A stretch of 64,000 nt of DNA from Aspidiotus rigidus (Eukaryota > Arthropoda > Insecta > Hemiptera > Diaspididae), in the NCBI GenBank assembly GCA_035079385.1, contig JAVHKY010000058.1, forward strand, positions 1 to 64,000, in the 5' to 3' direction. Of this stretch, positions 31,044 to 42,221 are shown in pieces. Made by a program: the position numbers and the translations under genes. A model generated the notes under the pieces. The model was not told where the DNA came from. It made no database searches and saw only the letters and a list, made by a program, of their open reading frames with translations. Within the stretch, counting starts at the first letter, position 1. Every line of letters starts with the position of its first letter.

Positions 31044-33509
31044 ATGGATAGCCGTAACTTAAAGGAACGGATTCGTGTAATTGAGAACGCTTCTGCGGCG
31101 TATTTACAGTTCCTTTTTCTGAAATTTCGGAAGCAACGCGCTTCGTTTTCCTCTCATATTTGGTTTCTTCGTCGGTGTTTAGTGTTACATTTGAGGCCCA
31201 AGTTCGTTAAATTCCGGTTTTATTCTGATTGCAAGGTTACGACTAAGAAACTGGAAAATTATATGAGGGAGAAGTGGATCAGAACAGAGTTGCGAAGATG
31301 GTATGGTAAATTTAATATCACGACCAGATTAAACCTTATGGTCCATTCGAGACTCTCCGGCATGCTCCTCCCCCTTGAGTTGGATTACTTTATGAGGGAC
31401 GTCAATGAAAAATATCGGAAGTTTGAGGCGAAGTTGAAGGAGAGGAAAAATAAGAAGCTGTCCTCCCTAATGACGGTAAATGAGGAGGTGGTTGAGGAGG
31501 GGGTGAGTGATGGTGTTGTCGTTCATAAATTCCATCCTCCGCTCATAAATAATAGTCAGGTAGCGTTCAATAGTGACGAAACATCCCTCCTTGAGAAAGG
31601 TTTGAAATTCAGTATGCCTCCCCTCAAGAATGATGAAACCTTGGCGAATGTTGATGCGGATCTTGCGGTTAAGATTGGTCCTGGTTTTAATACCCAGAAA
31701 GTCTGTGCCGAATTAGTCCGTAATAACCCCCTCCCTCGCATGAGTAATAAATTGGGAGGAGTGATTCAGGGTCTAAGGAGGAAGATGAAAGAGGGAGATT
31801 TGATCGTCACTAAGGCTGACAAGGGCAACGCTGTTGTAGTGATGGAGAGATCGGCCTATTCTTCTAAGGTCCATGAAGTCCTACAGCAGTGTGGTGCTAA
31901 AGAGAGTGAGGATTTCAGCTTTCCCAAGCACGTCAAAGAAGTTAGGTGTGTCATCAACAGGAGTGAGGCTGTTATCAAAACTCCTGCTTTGAAAAAAGCC
32001 CTCCTCGTTCCTAACCTCACACCCCCCCCCCTCTTGTACGGGCTGCCTAAAGTGCATAAGAACAATACACCGATGCGACCCGTTGTTTCTTTCGTCTCCT
32101 CTCCTACCTACCTCCTTGCTAAATTCCTTGACCGTTGGTTAAAAAATCGTATTGATTTTTAATCCCCTCATTCCGTCTTGAATTCGGCCTCTTTAACTGA
32201 CGTCCTCAAGGATGTAAGCCTTCCCCCGGGAACGACCATCTGCTCGTTTGATGTTGTTGGTTTGTTCCCGAATATTCCTAAGGCTGCTACTATCCAGCGT
32301 ATGGGTGAGCTACTCGTCAAAGCCAACATTCCTCATAATGAGCTTCACGAATTCTTCGATCTTCTTAATACTTGCTGGTCCCCTAACTATTGTAAATTTG
32401 AAGGGAAATTTTTCGAGTTCCCTGACGAAGTAGGGATCCCCATTGGATCACCACTAGGCTCTCTCATATCCGAAATCTTCATGTCTAAGTTTGAACTTGA
32501 CCTCTTTTCCTCGAACCAGGTGCTACTTAATCATATTCATTATTGGCGCAGGTACGTTGATGACGTTCTATGTACCTGGACTGGTCACCCAGATCTCCTT
32601 GGTGAGTTTCTGAGGTATCTCAATTCCTGGTACCCTTCCATCAAATTTACGTTGGAAATAGGGGTATTTTCCATTAACTTTTTGGATTTATCGATCTCTA
32701 TAATAGACGGTATCCATAAGTTTGGAATTTACAGGAAAGATACTACGACCGATGTTTTAGTCCACGGTGGTTCGTTCGGTCCTGTTGCTCACAAGATGGC
32801 TGCTTTTCATAGCCTAGTTCACAGACTGACTCGTATTCCTTTGAGTCAGTCTGCCTTCAAGAAAGAGTTAATCACAATAAAACACCTGGCCAGAGTGAAT
32901 GGGGTCAATGTTGATGTTGACGTGATGGTTCGGAGGAAAGTTACGAGGGGCCTCCTGGATTCCACCACCTCCCTCCCCCGAGACACGATCCGTGATCGCC
33001 GTTTGCGTTGGATCAGTCTCCCCTTTCTTGGGGAAGTTCTCCCAGCAATTGGGTCGGGCCCTTCGCCCGTTGTCTTCAGACCCGCGTTTTACAACCCTAC
33101 CACAGTCAAGAGGTTGTTTGTGAGACTGAAGGACCCCATACCTGTTGATGAGAGGAGTGGTGTGTATAAGTTGGAGTGTGAGGATTGTGGAGGCTTTTAT
33201 ATTGGTGAGACCAGCCGCCAAATGAAAGTTCGAGTAGCTGAGCACCTGAAGTCTTGGAAGAAGGGACACTTGGGGGAGTCAGCTTTCGCCGATCACTTGA
33301 TAAACAGTGGCCACAGCTTCCGTGAGGGATCCGAAAAGCTCCTCCATAAGGAGAATTCCTACCGTAAGCGTATCGCCCTCGTGAATATAGAGATAATTCG
33401 TCATCTCAACACTGACGGTATCACTGTTCTTAATTCGTATATTCCGGAAGATGGCCTGATCGAACTTGTTTATGACTCACACCGTGATTTCTCGTTTGGA
33501 CGATCTTAA
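31044..33509 (+). pseudogene. Near-complete Penelope-like element ORF: RT plus GIY-YIG, one nonsense codon
   Basis: PLE polyprotein for target-primed reverse transcription, ATG 31044 to stop 33509 (822 codons). I prefer ATG 31044 to the in-frame ATG 31029 because 31029-31043 belongs to the inverted arm. Order: N-terminal domain; TKADKGNAVVVM (~codon 255); LYGLPKVHK...MRPVVSF (~330); codon 373 is TAA where other copies have GAA; motif A SFDVVGLFPNIP (~400); motif B GIPIGSPLGSLISEIF; motif C YVDD (504-507; preceding H changed to R); INFLDLSIS; linker; GIY-YIG with GVY at ~706 and YIG at ~719, then R-V-A-E-H. Near 33010-33075 a +1 and a -1 indel cancel, leaving about 17 foreign residues before RPAFYNPT. 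Apart from these, all motifs are intact, so this copy is young. It ends FGRS. Confidence 0.92.
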
Positions 33510-33551
33510 TACCTCGTTCTTCTCTTTTGTTCGTCAGTTGCTTTCATTTCA

Positions 33552-33587
33552 GGCTCGAAGATGGTTGTTTAACCGAAAGCGCTCGTC
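33552..33587 (+). ncRNA. Hammerhead-ribozyme-like motif (subfamily A)
   Basis: Stem I GGC (33552-33554)/GUC (33585-33587), core-like UCGAAGA, extra U33562, stem II GGUU/AACC, GAAA, stem III AGC/GCU, predicted cleavage after C33584. That point is 72 nt before the ATG stub at 33657 and 109 nt before the element end, so in a tandem array cleavage would set a short 5' UTR. Confidence 0.65.
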
Positions 33588-33693
33588 GTATTTTCATTTT
33601 TTCTGCGGTTTGCATTTTTTTACTCCACGTCGGAGTATTCCTCTTTATTGTTTAGTATGGATAGCCGTAACTTAAAGGAACGGATTCGTGTAA

Positions 33694-34150
33694 CCCTTTG
33701 GGATGTTGGGAAATAGACCACCACATCAAAGGAGCATAAAGTTGAACCCAGAGGGAGGGAAATATCCTTCATATTGTTGGCGAGGGTACACGAATTCAAT
33801 ACAGAATAGGGAGACTCAAATTCCACTCTAGATTTAAACCAGCGATCGAGAAATTTTGCAAGGAAGTAGGTTGAGGAGGCGACGAATGAGACCAGGGGTC
33901 ACATAGGTGCTCCTTCCTTACGAATTTTTGGTAGCCTGTAAAGGAGGGGAGGAACGGGGTTAGGTTCGAAAATGGCTTTTTTGGTTAGAGGGGACTTCTC
34001 CATGACCACTACGGCATTCCCTTTGTCAGCTTTCGTGACAATTAACCCAGCCTCTCTAATCTTCCTCCTCAGACCTTTAATCAATTCACTCCCAGCATTA
34101 CTTACGCTGGGGAGTGTTACGGACCGTTTCTTGGATATTAACACCAGGGC
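33694..34150 (-). pseudogene. PLE N-terminal/RT fragment, minus arm of host B, upstream part
   Basis: Read leftward: IKGLRRKIREAGLIVTKADK and GNAVVVMEKS, a deletion, then LTKKAIFEPNPVPPLLYRLP and KIRKEGAPM, a frame change, FESPYSVLNS and motif A SFDVVVYFP. It is cut by the nested dimer at the NIPKG position; one base missing in TTCCCAACATCC shifts the frame. Confidence 0.8.
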
Positions 34151-34320
34151 CGATCATGATTTCGTTTGATGTCGCTTGTTCTTGTTGGTGTTGGGTTCAG
34201 TTGCTTTCCACACTTCGAGAATGGCTGATTAGCCGAAAGCGCTCGTGTTTTCAATTTTCGTGCGATCCTTTGCATCTTTCTTTCGTGTTACTCCTTTGAG
34301 TATCGTCGTCATTCTTGTCC
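34150..34320 (+). mobile_element. PLE 3'-terminal fragment (subfamily F), inverted against host B minus arm
   Basis: Carries ...SLFLLVLGSVAFHTSRMAD-like 3' coding and UTR sequence, and matches 26300-26400 almost exactly (ggctgatta(g/t)ccgaaagcgctcgtg onward). It stops before the ATG stub. Confidence 0.65.
34210..34248 (+). ncRNA. Hammerhead-ribozyme-like motif (subfamily F)
   Basis: Stem I ACAC/GUGU, core-like UCGAGAA, extra U, stem II GGCU/AGCC, GAAA, stem III AGC/GCU. The stem I sequence is unlike those of A, B and C but pairs. Confidence 0.5.
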
Positions 34321-35540
34321 CCTCTGTCATCGCTTGACTTCTACCCCTCGCTATCATATTGTGAACCACTCACTTATACGTGAATCTCATCAAACTCAAA
34401 GGTCTTTCCACTTTCACCTTTCGTCAGCAATCAACGGGCTGAATATTCGTTTCGATAAAATGCATTTTCTGTCCTCATCTTTCAGGAAAATTATTCAAAT
34501 GCTAATACGCCTTCAATATTTCGCACTTCGAATGGGCGACTGAAATGAATTCGAATACGACAAATTCCCGTCTGTTCATAAAATTTCGGTCTAATTGCTC
34601 CGCTAATGAGGTATAAATATTTTCATCGCTTCCTTCTTCGGGGCGCGCACTGTATACGTCATTTGTTTTCATTTCAATAAAAGCCGAAAATTACCGAGAG
34701 ATATTCCCGTCCACGTGAATTCCGATTTTAGGTCATCTTCTATATAGTAGATGTAGGAGTCTCTAACGGAGCAGCGCCCGGCTTACATGTACGAGAATTC
34801 GCGATTAGTGTCACAAAAAGGGTGAATTCTTTATTACGGTTAAGTAAATGAACGCGTACAGTGAAATTATTGCTCGTCTACAGCGGACCATTGCCCGGAT
34901 ACCGAAGGTTCGCGTGTTTTACCTCGATAACTGTGCTCTTTAACGTTATGATTTATATTATCGGGCATTTTTATCCTCCGTGTCATGATAACGCATATTT
35001 AGAGAAGTAAACTATGTAATAGGTAGATGCCCACGATAAAACGAGCGTGAATTTTTTTTTTTTCAGTCCCCTTTGGAAAACCTCCAGAGAGTTTATAATT
35101 ATCATTTCCTCTAGTTAAGATAAAAACCTTGCTGAATTAGTGCTGTAGTTAGTGCGGTATAATACGGTCGTTTTATTGAGAAATAACAAATCAAAGAATG
35201 ATGATGAGACTTTAAAAATCGGTATTTCTCGAAAGGTGCATGAGAAGGAAGAATTTTTTTTGTGATTTTTTTGTTTTTAACAAACACAAACCCAGAAGAT
35301 ACCGACTCTTTTACATGAAACATGATGACGATTCAACTTCCTTCATATAAAGTTATTAATTAAGTACGTAGATTTCGCAAGAGAAAATTTTACAATACGC
35401 CTCCTCGTCACCAGTGCCCATGACTGAGCTCCCCGGTATGTAGTCAGTCCACGCAGACTGCTACAGCTCTATACACTGCAAGCCTCTTTCTCGCTGAAAT
35501 AATCCTCTCACTCTTCTCATGATTTCGATCGCTGCATAGA
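34321..35540. other. Non-coding stretch
   Basis: AT-rich; short frames only. No repeat family or gene recognised. Confidence 0.4.
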
Positions 35541-35559
35541 AAGCTCATCGTCTCTCAAC

Positions 35560-36972
35560 AAAGACCCAACAACTTACATAGAATTTGAGCAACTCCAACT
35601 CACTACCGCCTCGAAACAATCTAGAGCCTCTAGGAGTATCCATCGATGCAAACTTCGCAAACTGCAGGCCCTCACCTCGAATAAGGCACAGTCTACACGT
35701 CACATCAACGCTCCGCAATTTGCGCCGGCAGTAGTGAATCTGTCGAACGTCCAGAATCCCGACCCGGAGATCAAACTCTTGCAACGTGGGAAAAAGTTCG
35801 CCCTTCCCCCTATCACAAAGAAGGAAAACATTAAATCTATCATCATATCGGATATCGCCACCGGTGTTGGAACTGATCTCCACCTCAACTCCGATCGGGT
35901 ACGTAATCTTATAGACCAGATGAGTTCAGAGATCCAGACCCCCCCCTCCTTCGAAGGTTACTCGAGCCTACCTCTCTTTGCAGCGACGTCTCAAGCAAGA
36001 AAATCTGGTAATTGTCAAGGCTGATAAGGGCGAATCCTTGGTCATTCTGTCTACTCCTGATTACGAACAAAAAATGCTTGCCTTTCTCCAAACTGCAGGA
36101 GCGGGGAGGATCAAATTTAGTATCAACGGCTACAATAAAGATGTTCGATCTGCTATAAGGGAATCTCTGCACGTCATACAGGGAAACAGGGATCATCTTT
36201 ATCAAATGAATTTCACCTTACCAAAACTCTACGGGCAAATTAAGTTGCACAAATCGGGCCATCCAATGAGACCGGTTGTGGCATACTACTCGGACCCAAG
36301 TTTTAAACTTGCGAAATATCTAGCGGAATGGTTCCGGGTAGCGGCTAATTTCAATCCGAGATATGCAGTCAGGAACTCCCTAGACATAACCTCTCGACTT
36401 CAAGGACAGAATTTTCCAAGTACCTCTCGACTAATTTCACTAGACGTATCTAGTATGTTTACAAATATCCCGGTGGAAATCACGGTCAATATCATGGTGG
36501 CACTTCTTGAAGCCAAACACCTTCATCCGGCCATAGTCTCTGAATTTAAAAAGCTCTTACCTATCTGCCTTAGACACAATATTTGTGTGTTCCGGGGAAA
36601 TATCTACAAGTTCCCTGACGGTCTTCCGATGGGAGGTCCGTTATCTGGGCTCGTCGCCGAGGTGTTCATGGATCACCTAGAGGTTAGTATCCTGGAGGGC
36701 TCTGTAACTCACGGATGTATACGATTTTGGGCGAGATACGTCGATGACATCTTGTGTGAGTGGAACGGTCCCGAGGCAGAGTTTCAGAACTTCCTCGTAA
36801 CTCTGAATAGATTCCATCCATCCATACAGTTTACGGCCGAGGTCGGAAATGATCGCATCAATTATCTCGACCTCACAATAGTTCTGGCTGAGAGGGGTAA
36901 TGTGGTAAACACGGAATTCAGTATTTTTCGGAAAGAGACCTTCACCGGAGTTTCTATCCATGCCGACTCGTA
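35560..36972 (+). pseudogene. Penelope-like RT (subfamily D), nuclease missing
   Basis: A diverged PLE. 35734-35975 encodes part of the N-terminal domain (LLQRGKKFALPPITKKENIK). After a -1-type frame change near 35975 a 331-codon frame has LVIVKADKGESLVIL, LYGQIKLHKSGHPMRPVVAY, motif A SLDVSSMFTNIPVE, motif B GLPMGGPLSGLVAEVFMD, motif C ARYVDDILCEW and NYLDLTI, ending FRKETFTGVSIHADS with a stop at 36971. RT motifs are intact. The linker and GIY-YIG domain are cut off where a minus-strand LINE fragment begins. A second member lies at 53965-54330. Confidence 0.88.
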
Positions 36973-36974
36973 AA

Positions 36975-37636
36975 AGTGTTTACTGATTTTGTGGAGAAGC
37001 CCGGGCATCCATACTCGGTCAAAGGCTTGACTAACATCCAGAAATATGGATGGGCAAAACTTTTTCTCTTCCAGTGCCTTTCCAATTGCTGCTCCAACAC
37101 GATAGACCTGTTCAATGGTAGAGTGCCTCTTCCTGAATCCAAACTGGTGGTCTGGGATTAAGTTCTTGTTTTCAACTATTTTCAGTAAGCGCCTCATGTA
37201 AAGCTTCTCAAATAGTTTGGAAAGTACTGAAAGCAGGGATATTGGACGATGCGAGCTGGCTATTTCTGGCGGTTTACCCTCTTTGAGAATCATGATTATC
37301 CTCGCCAACTTCCACTGTTTTGGTACATATTGCAGTCTTAGTACTGCATTATGTAAGTAGGTCAACATTACCAGGCCTTTGCGCGCGTGGCAGCTCTTGT
37401 AGAACACGAGCCGAGATTTGATCGCGTCCTGGCGCTCTCTTAGGGTTAAGTTTCTTTTTAATCATAGTTTTGATTTCACTCGGAGAGAATAAGTCAACTA
37501 CTTGCTCCTCTGTTTGGTAGAGGTCAGGAGAGATATCAGTGGCAATATCATTAGGTTGGAATCTTTGCTCAAGGTGTTCGGCAAAGACTTCAGCCTTCTC
37601 TTTATCAGATCTCGCCCAAGTATTATTTGGTCGTTT
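36975..37636 (-). pseudogene. LINE RT fragment (Jockey-like)
   Basis: Two overlapping minus-strand frames encode LFSPSEIKTMIKKKLNPKRA and PGRDQISARVLQELP (pre-RT), VPKQWKLARIIMILKEGKPP, SSHRPISLLSVLSKLFEKLY, DHQFGFRKRHSTIEQVYRV and motif A FLDVSQAFDRVW. One frameshift lies near 37390. Motifs B and C and the endonuclease are missing. The spacing and wording of the blocks are those of Jockey-type LINEs. Confidence 0.85.
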
Positions 37637-37639
37637 CAA

Positions 37640-38687
37640 TAATTATATACAAAAAAATATAAAGATGAGTACGATATTTTGCAGGAATTGAAAAATGAAT
37701 TTAAACGCGTTTGCTTTGAACTAGTAAAGCAAATAAGAATTGACAAAAAAAAATATATTACAGCAGCCGCCTGGACAACTATCAAACTACGAAAGATTAT
37801 TGGAAAGAACTAAAAATAATATACCCATGTGGAATAGATAAGGATAGAAAATTACAGAGAACAATAACACTAACAGTATCCACTGAGCAAAAACGTCAAA
37901 ATCACAGACACTAAATAAATAGCAGAAGTCCTAAATAAACACTATGTAGAAACAGCAAATCCTATCTTTCAAACTAACGCAGCAATCAATTATTACTCTC
38001 TTGACTCTGAAAAAATATGTCTACGATACACAGTTTTGCTGTCTATGAAATAACAACATATAAAGCTATTCAAAAGTTGCCAAATAAAAACTCACGTGGA
38101 ATAGATGGAGTTTCAGCACGAGAGTTCAAAAACTAGCTGATGCATTACTGCTGCCACTAACCCTGCTATTCAATTTTTCGTTGGTACGGGGGGAGTTCCC
38201 TAAAAATCTCAAAAAAGCAAGCATTCCACCAGTGCCAAAAGTACCCGCGCCCTCACATCCTGGTGACTACCGTCCAATTTCAATATTATTGACGGTGTCA
38301 AAGGCCTTTGAGTCTATAATACAAAAGCGAATGGTAAACTTCCTCCTAAAACAAAATTACTTGAACAAACATCAGTTTGGCTTTCTACCACAAAAAAGTA
38401 CAACTGAAGCTTTGGTTGCTCATACAAAAGGAATAGTTGATAATTTAGAAAGTAAGAAAAAAGTAATTCGGCTATATCTTGCTGTAGCGGAGGCTTTTGA
38501 CACTACATTAACCATCAAATCTTATCTCAGAAATTATATATGGCTGGATTCGGAGGACTCTTTCATAATTGGTTGAACTCATACCTTGACGGTAGGCTGC
38601 AGTGTGTGAGGTGTGCAGGAGAGAGCAGTGAAATGTTGAAAGTAGTGTGTGGCGTTCCGCAGGGGAGTGCACTCGGGCCGTTACTTT
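37640..38687 (+). pseudogene. LINE RT fragment (Jockey/CR1-like), truncated by a PLE
   Basis: Broken frames give IAEVLNKHYVETANPIFQT, LPNKNSRGIDGVSARVQK, FPKNLKKASIPPVPK, HPGDYRPISILLTVSKAFES, HQFGFLPQKSTTEALVAHT, a degraded motif A (LYLAVAEAFDT), FHNWLNSYLDGRLQCVRC and motif B CGVPQGSALGPLLF at 38648-38687. There it passes without a stop into PLE sequence (KFVKFRFYSDC). Motif C is lost. Confidence 0.85.
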
Positions 38688-41155
38688 TCAAGTTCGTTAA
38701 ATTCCGGTTTTATTCCGATTGTAAGATTACGACTAAGAAACTGGAAAATTATATGAGGGAGAAGTGGATAAGAACAGAGTTGCGAAGATGGCATGGTAAA
38801 TACAATATTACGACTAGATCAAACCTTATGGTCCATTCGAAAGTCTCCGGAATGCTCCCCCCCCTCGAGTTTGATCACTTTATGCGGGACGTCAATGAAA
38901 AGTGTCGGAAGTTTGAGGTGGACTTGAAGGAGAAGAAAAATAGGAAGTTGTCCTCCCTAATGAAGGTTAATGACGACGTGGTTGAGGAAGGGGTGAGTGA
39001 CGGTGTTGCCGCCCATAAATTTCATCCCCCCCCCCCTCATAAATAATAGTCAGGTAGTGTTTAATAGTGACGAAACAGCCCTCCTTAAGAAAGGTTTGAA
39101 ATTCAGTTTACCTCCCCTCAAGAAAGATGAAACCTTGGCGAATGTTATTGCGGATCTTGCTGTTAAAATTGGTCCTGGTTTTAATAACCAGAAAGGTTGT
39201 GCCGAATTAGTCCGCAATAACCCCTCCCTCGCATGAGTGATAAATTGGGAGGAGTGATTCAAGGTTTAAAGAGGGAGATTTAATCGTCACTAAGGCTGAC
39301 AAGGGCAATGACGTTGTGGTGATGGAGAAATCCGCCTATTCTTCCAAGGTCCATGAAGTCCTCCAGCAGTATGGTGCTAAAGAGAATGAGTATTTCAGCT
39401 TCCCTAAGCACGTTAAAGAAGTTAGGAATGTCATCAACAGGAGTGAGGCTATTATCAAAACTCCTGCTTTGAAAAAAACCTTCCTTGTTCCTAACCCTGC
39501 ACCCCCTCCTCTATGGGCTGCCCAAAGTGCATAAGGACAATACCCCGATGCGACCCGTTGTTTCTTTCATCTCCTCACCTACCTACCTCCTTGCCAAATT
39601 CCTGGACCGTTGGTTCAAAAATCGCATTGATTTTGAATCCCCTCATTCCGTCTTGAATTCGGCCTCCTTAACTGACGTCCTGAAGGGTGTAAGTCTTCCC
39701 CCGGGAACGACCATCTGCTCGTTTGATGTTCTTGGTTTGTTCCCGAATATTCCTAAGGCTGCTACTATCCAGCATATGGGTGAGCTACTCGTCAAAGCCA
39801 ATATTCCTCACAATGAGCGTCATGAATTTTTCTATCTTCTGAATATTTGCTGTCCCCCAACTACTGTAAATTTGAAGGAGAATTTTTCGAGTTTCCTGAT
39901 GAAGTAGGGATCCCTATTAGATCACCTTTAGGCTTTCTCATCTCCGAGGTTTTCATCTCTAAGTTTGAACTTGGTTAAACGAATCCATTTTGAACTTGGT
40001 GTTACTTAATCATATTCACTATCGGCACAGGTACGTTGATCACGTTCTATACACCTGGACTGGTCCCCCAGATCTCCTTGGTGAGTTTCTGAGGTATCTC
40101 AATTCCTGGTACTCTTCCATCAAATTTACGTTGGAAATAGGGGTATTTTCCATTAACTTTTTGGATTTATTGATCTCTATAATAGACGGTATCTATAAGT
40201 TTGGAATTTACAGGAAAGATACTACAACCGATGTTTTAGTCCACGGAGGTTCGTTCGGTCCTATTGCTCATAAGATGGCTGCCTTTCATAGCCTACTTCA
40301 CAGACTGACTCGTATTCCTTTGAGTCAGTCGGCGTTCAAGATAGAATTACTCACAATAAAACACCTGGCCAGAGTGAATGGGGTCAATGTCGACGTTGAC
40401 GTGATGGTTCGGAGGAAAGTTACAAGGAGCCTTCTTGATTCCACCACCTCCCTCCTCCGAGACACAATCCGCGATCGTCGTTTGCGATGGATCAGTCTCC
40501 CTTTCCTGGGGAAGTTCTCCCTCCAATTGGGTCGGGCCCTTCGCCCGTGTGGCTTCAGACCCGCGTTTCACAACCCTACCACAGTCAAGAGGTTGTTTGT
40601 GAGGCCGAAGGACCCCATACCCGTTGGTGAGAGGAGTGGTGTTTATAAGTTGGAATGTAGGGATTGAGGAGGCTTTTATATTGGTGAGACCAGCCGCCAA
40701 ATGAAAGTTAGAGTAGCTGAGCACCTGAAGTCTTGGAAGAAGGGACACTTAGGGGAGTCGGGTTTTGCTAAACATTTAATAAACAGTGGCCACAGCTTCC
40801 GCGAGGGATCCGAAAAGCTCCTCCATAAGGAGAATTCCTACCGTAAGCGCATTGACCTCGAGCATATAGAGATAATGCGTCATCCCAACACCGATAGTAT
40901 CACTGTACTCAACTCGTACATTCCGGAAGATGGCCTGATTGAACTGGTTTATGATTCACACCGTGATTTCTTGTTTGGCCAATCTTAATACCTTGTTTTC
41001 CTCTTCTGTTCGTCAGTTGCTTTCAGTGCAGGCTTGATGATGCTCGTCATCTTATATTTTTTCTGCGGTTTGCATTGTTTACTCTCCCTTCGGATTATTC
41101 GCCCTTTCGCGTTTATTATGATTAACTGTAACCTTCAGGAACGTATTAGTTTAAA
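38688..41155 (+). pseudogene. Penelope-like element copy (subfamily A), 5'-truncated and multiply broken
   Basis: From KFVKFRFYSDCKITTKKLEN (38688) it follows the 31044 copy. Frame breaks: a nine-C run near 39025; near 39235; a ~15-bp loss near 39268; near 39500. Motif A is SFDVLGLFPNIP; motif B lies in a shifted, stop-bearing stretch (~39900); motif C is YVDH (second Asp lost). The linker and GIY-YIG follow, with TGA at 40665-40667 between its two halves. The frame ends FGQS at 40988. In the 3' UTR the hammerhead stem II is deleted (~41035). The element ends 37 nt past ATG 41119 at 41155. Confidence 0.9.
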
Positions 41156-41345
41156 AAAATTTCAGGTTTCCTAATGTATGTATATTTATAACGTTTTTTT
41201 TCTTTTTCTTTTTCTTTTTTTTTTTTTTTTTTCTTTCTTTTTTTTTTGTCAGCTGAACTCCCGCAAAACTAATCCGTCAATTTTCTTAAAAATCGTCAAG
41301 TAATAATGTATGTGAAATTGTGCATGAGATTTTTCTTGTTGATTG
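41156..41345. repeat. Dispersed repeat (family R) with a T-rich tract
   Basis: aaatttcaggtttcctaatgt, a (T)n/(TTTC)n run, then gaactcc...aaactaatccgt match the order at 18600-18680. It directly follows the PLE end. Confidence 0.45.
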
Positions 41346-42209
41346 GTTGATTTTTTCAACATTCCTGAATTTTCTCTCACATATGATAATATTTATTTCC
41401 TGAAATTATCAAACCATTGTCTTTATTCGACTGTATGATGTTGCAGAGTGTTCAACGTTGTTAACGAGAAATTTTGGTTTCATTTGGATTAATGCTTCTT
41501 AAGTAGTTCTCAAGATAAATAGATCTCATCGCGCGCATAGCATTTACTGCTGGCTAGAAGAATATTCAATAAACAACCGTACAGGATAGAAAAATTATAA
41601 TTTCTAAATGCACGTTCAAAGTGATTGATGGATTTAAAACATACCCACACATATTTTTGATTCCTACGAATACATGTAAATTTATCGTATACAAATAAAC
41701 TTGTCGCATGTTTCGTTCCCTCACTTTTATCCTCTCTGTTCGGTAACTCTCGCATTTTCGATTGGTGTATTTAATCACGTGAATTATAATTGATATAGTA
41801 TTATAGGTTACCTTATCATCTTATGATAAGCCAGCTGCGACTGGCGCTTGATATTTAAACCACTCGTGTAGGTCATCTATTTTTGATACTACTTTTCATT
41901 TTGCACATCCGTAGAAAGAGGTTTTTTTCACAATTCTTTCGAATAAATAATAAAGCATCGTTCAGCTCTTTCTTCTTGTGTGACCAAACTTATATACATA
42001 TATTTGAATTTAGATGGGTGGTTAAATTCAGAGATGAAAAGTCGGTAATAATTACACTGCTGTGTAAGCATTTTTATAGCATGATTTTTTTTTTTAAATA
42101 AAAAAAATAAAGCAACGCAGTATAGTCGTTATAATTCATTTAGATTAAAGATTATAGCAAAAATTTTCGCGATAATGCGTAACGTCCGAGAAACGAAGAA
42201 TTTCACGCG
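41346..42209. other. Non-coding stretch
   Basis: AT-rich; no gene or repeat recognised up to the tRNA terminator. Confidence 0.4.
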
Positions 42210-42216
42210 AAAAAAA
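42210..42216 (-). terminator. Pol III terminator of tRNA-Ile
   Basis: A run of seven T on the minus strand starts 5 nt after the tRNA discriminator base, the usual Pol III stop signal. Confidence 0.85.
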
Positions 42217-42221
42217 TCTTA

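Larger units (their letters stand above)
29853..33693 (+). mobile_element. PLE inverted dimer, subfamily A, nested in host B, 10-bp TSD
   Basis: The direct repeat ccctttggga lies at 29843-29852 and 33694-33703. Inside are a minus-strand 1.19-kb 3' copy (29853 to ~31042) and a nearly complete plus-strand copy (31042-33693), head-to-head. The right end stops 37 nt past ATG 33657; the left end stops at that ATG. Taking the dimer out restores the host reading ...FPNIPKG... on the minus strand, apart from an older frameshift. Confidence 0.92.
29320..34320. mobile_element. Older PLE inverted composite (host B), split by a younger PLE dimer
   Basis: Plus arm 29320-29730, minus arm 29735-29842 resuming at 33694-34150, then a plus-strand 3' end (34150-34320, subfamily F type). 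The minus arm is interrupted at motif A by the 29853-33693 insertion. Confidence 0.75.
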
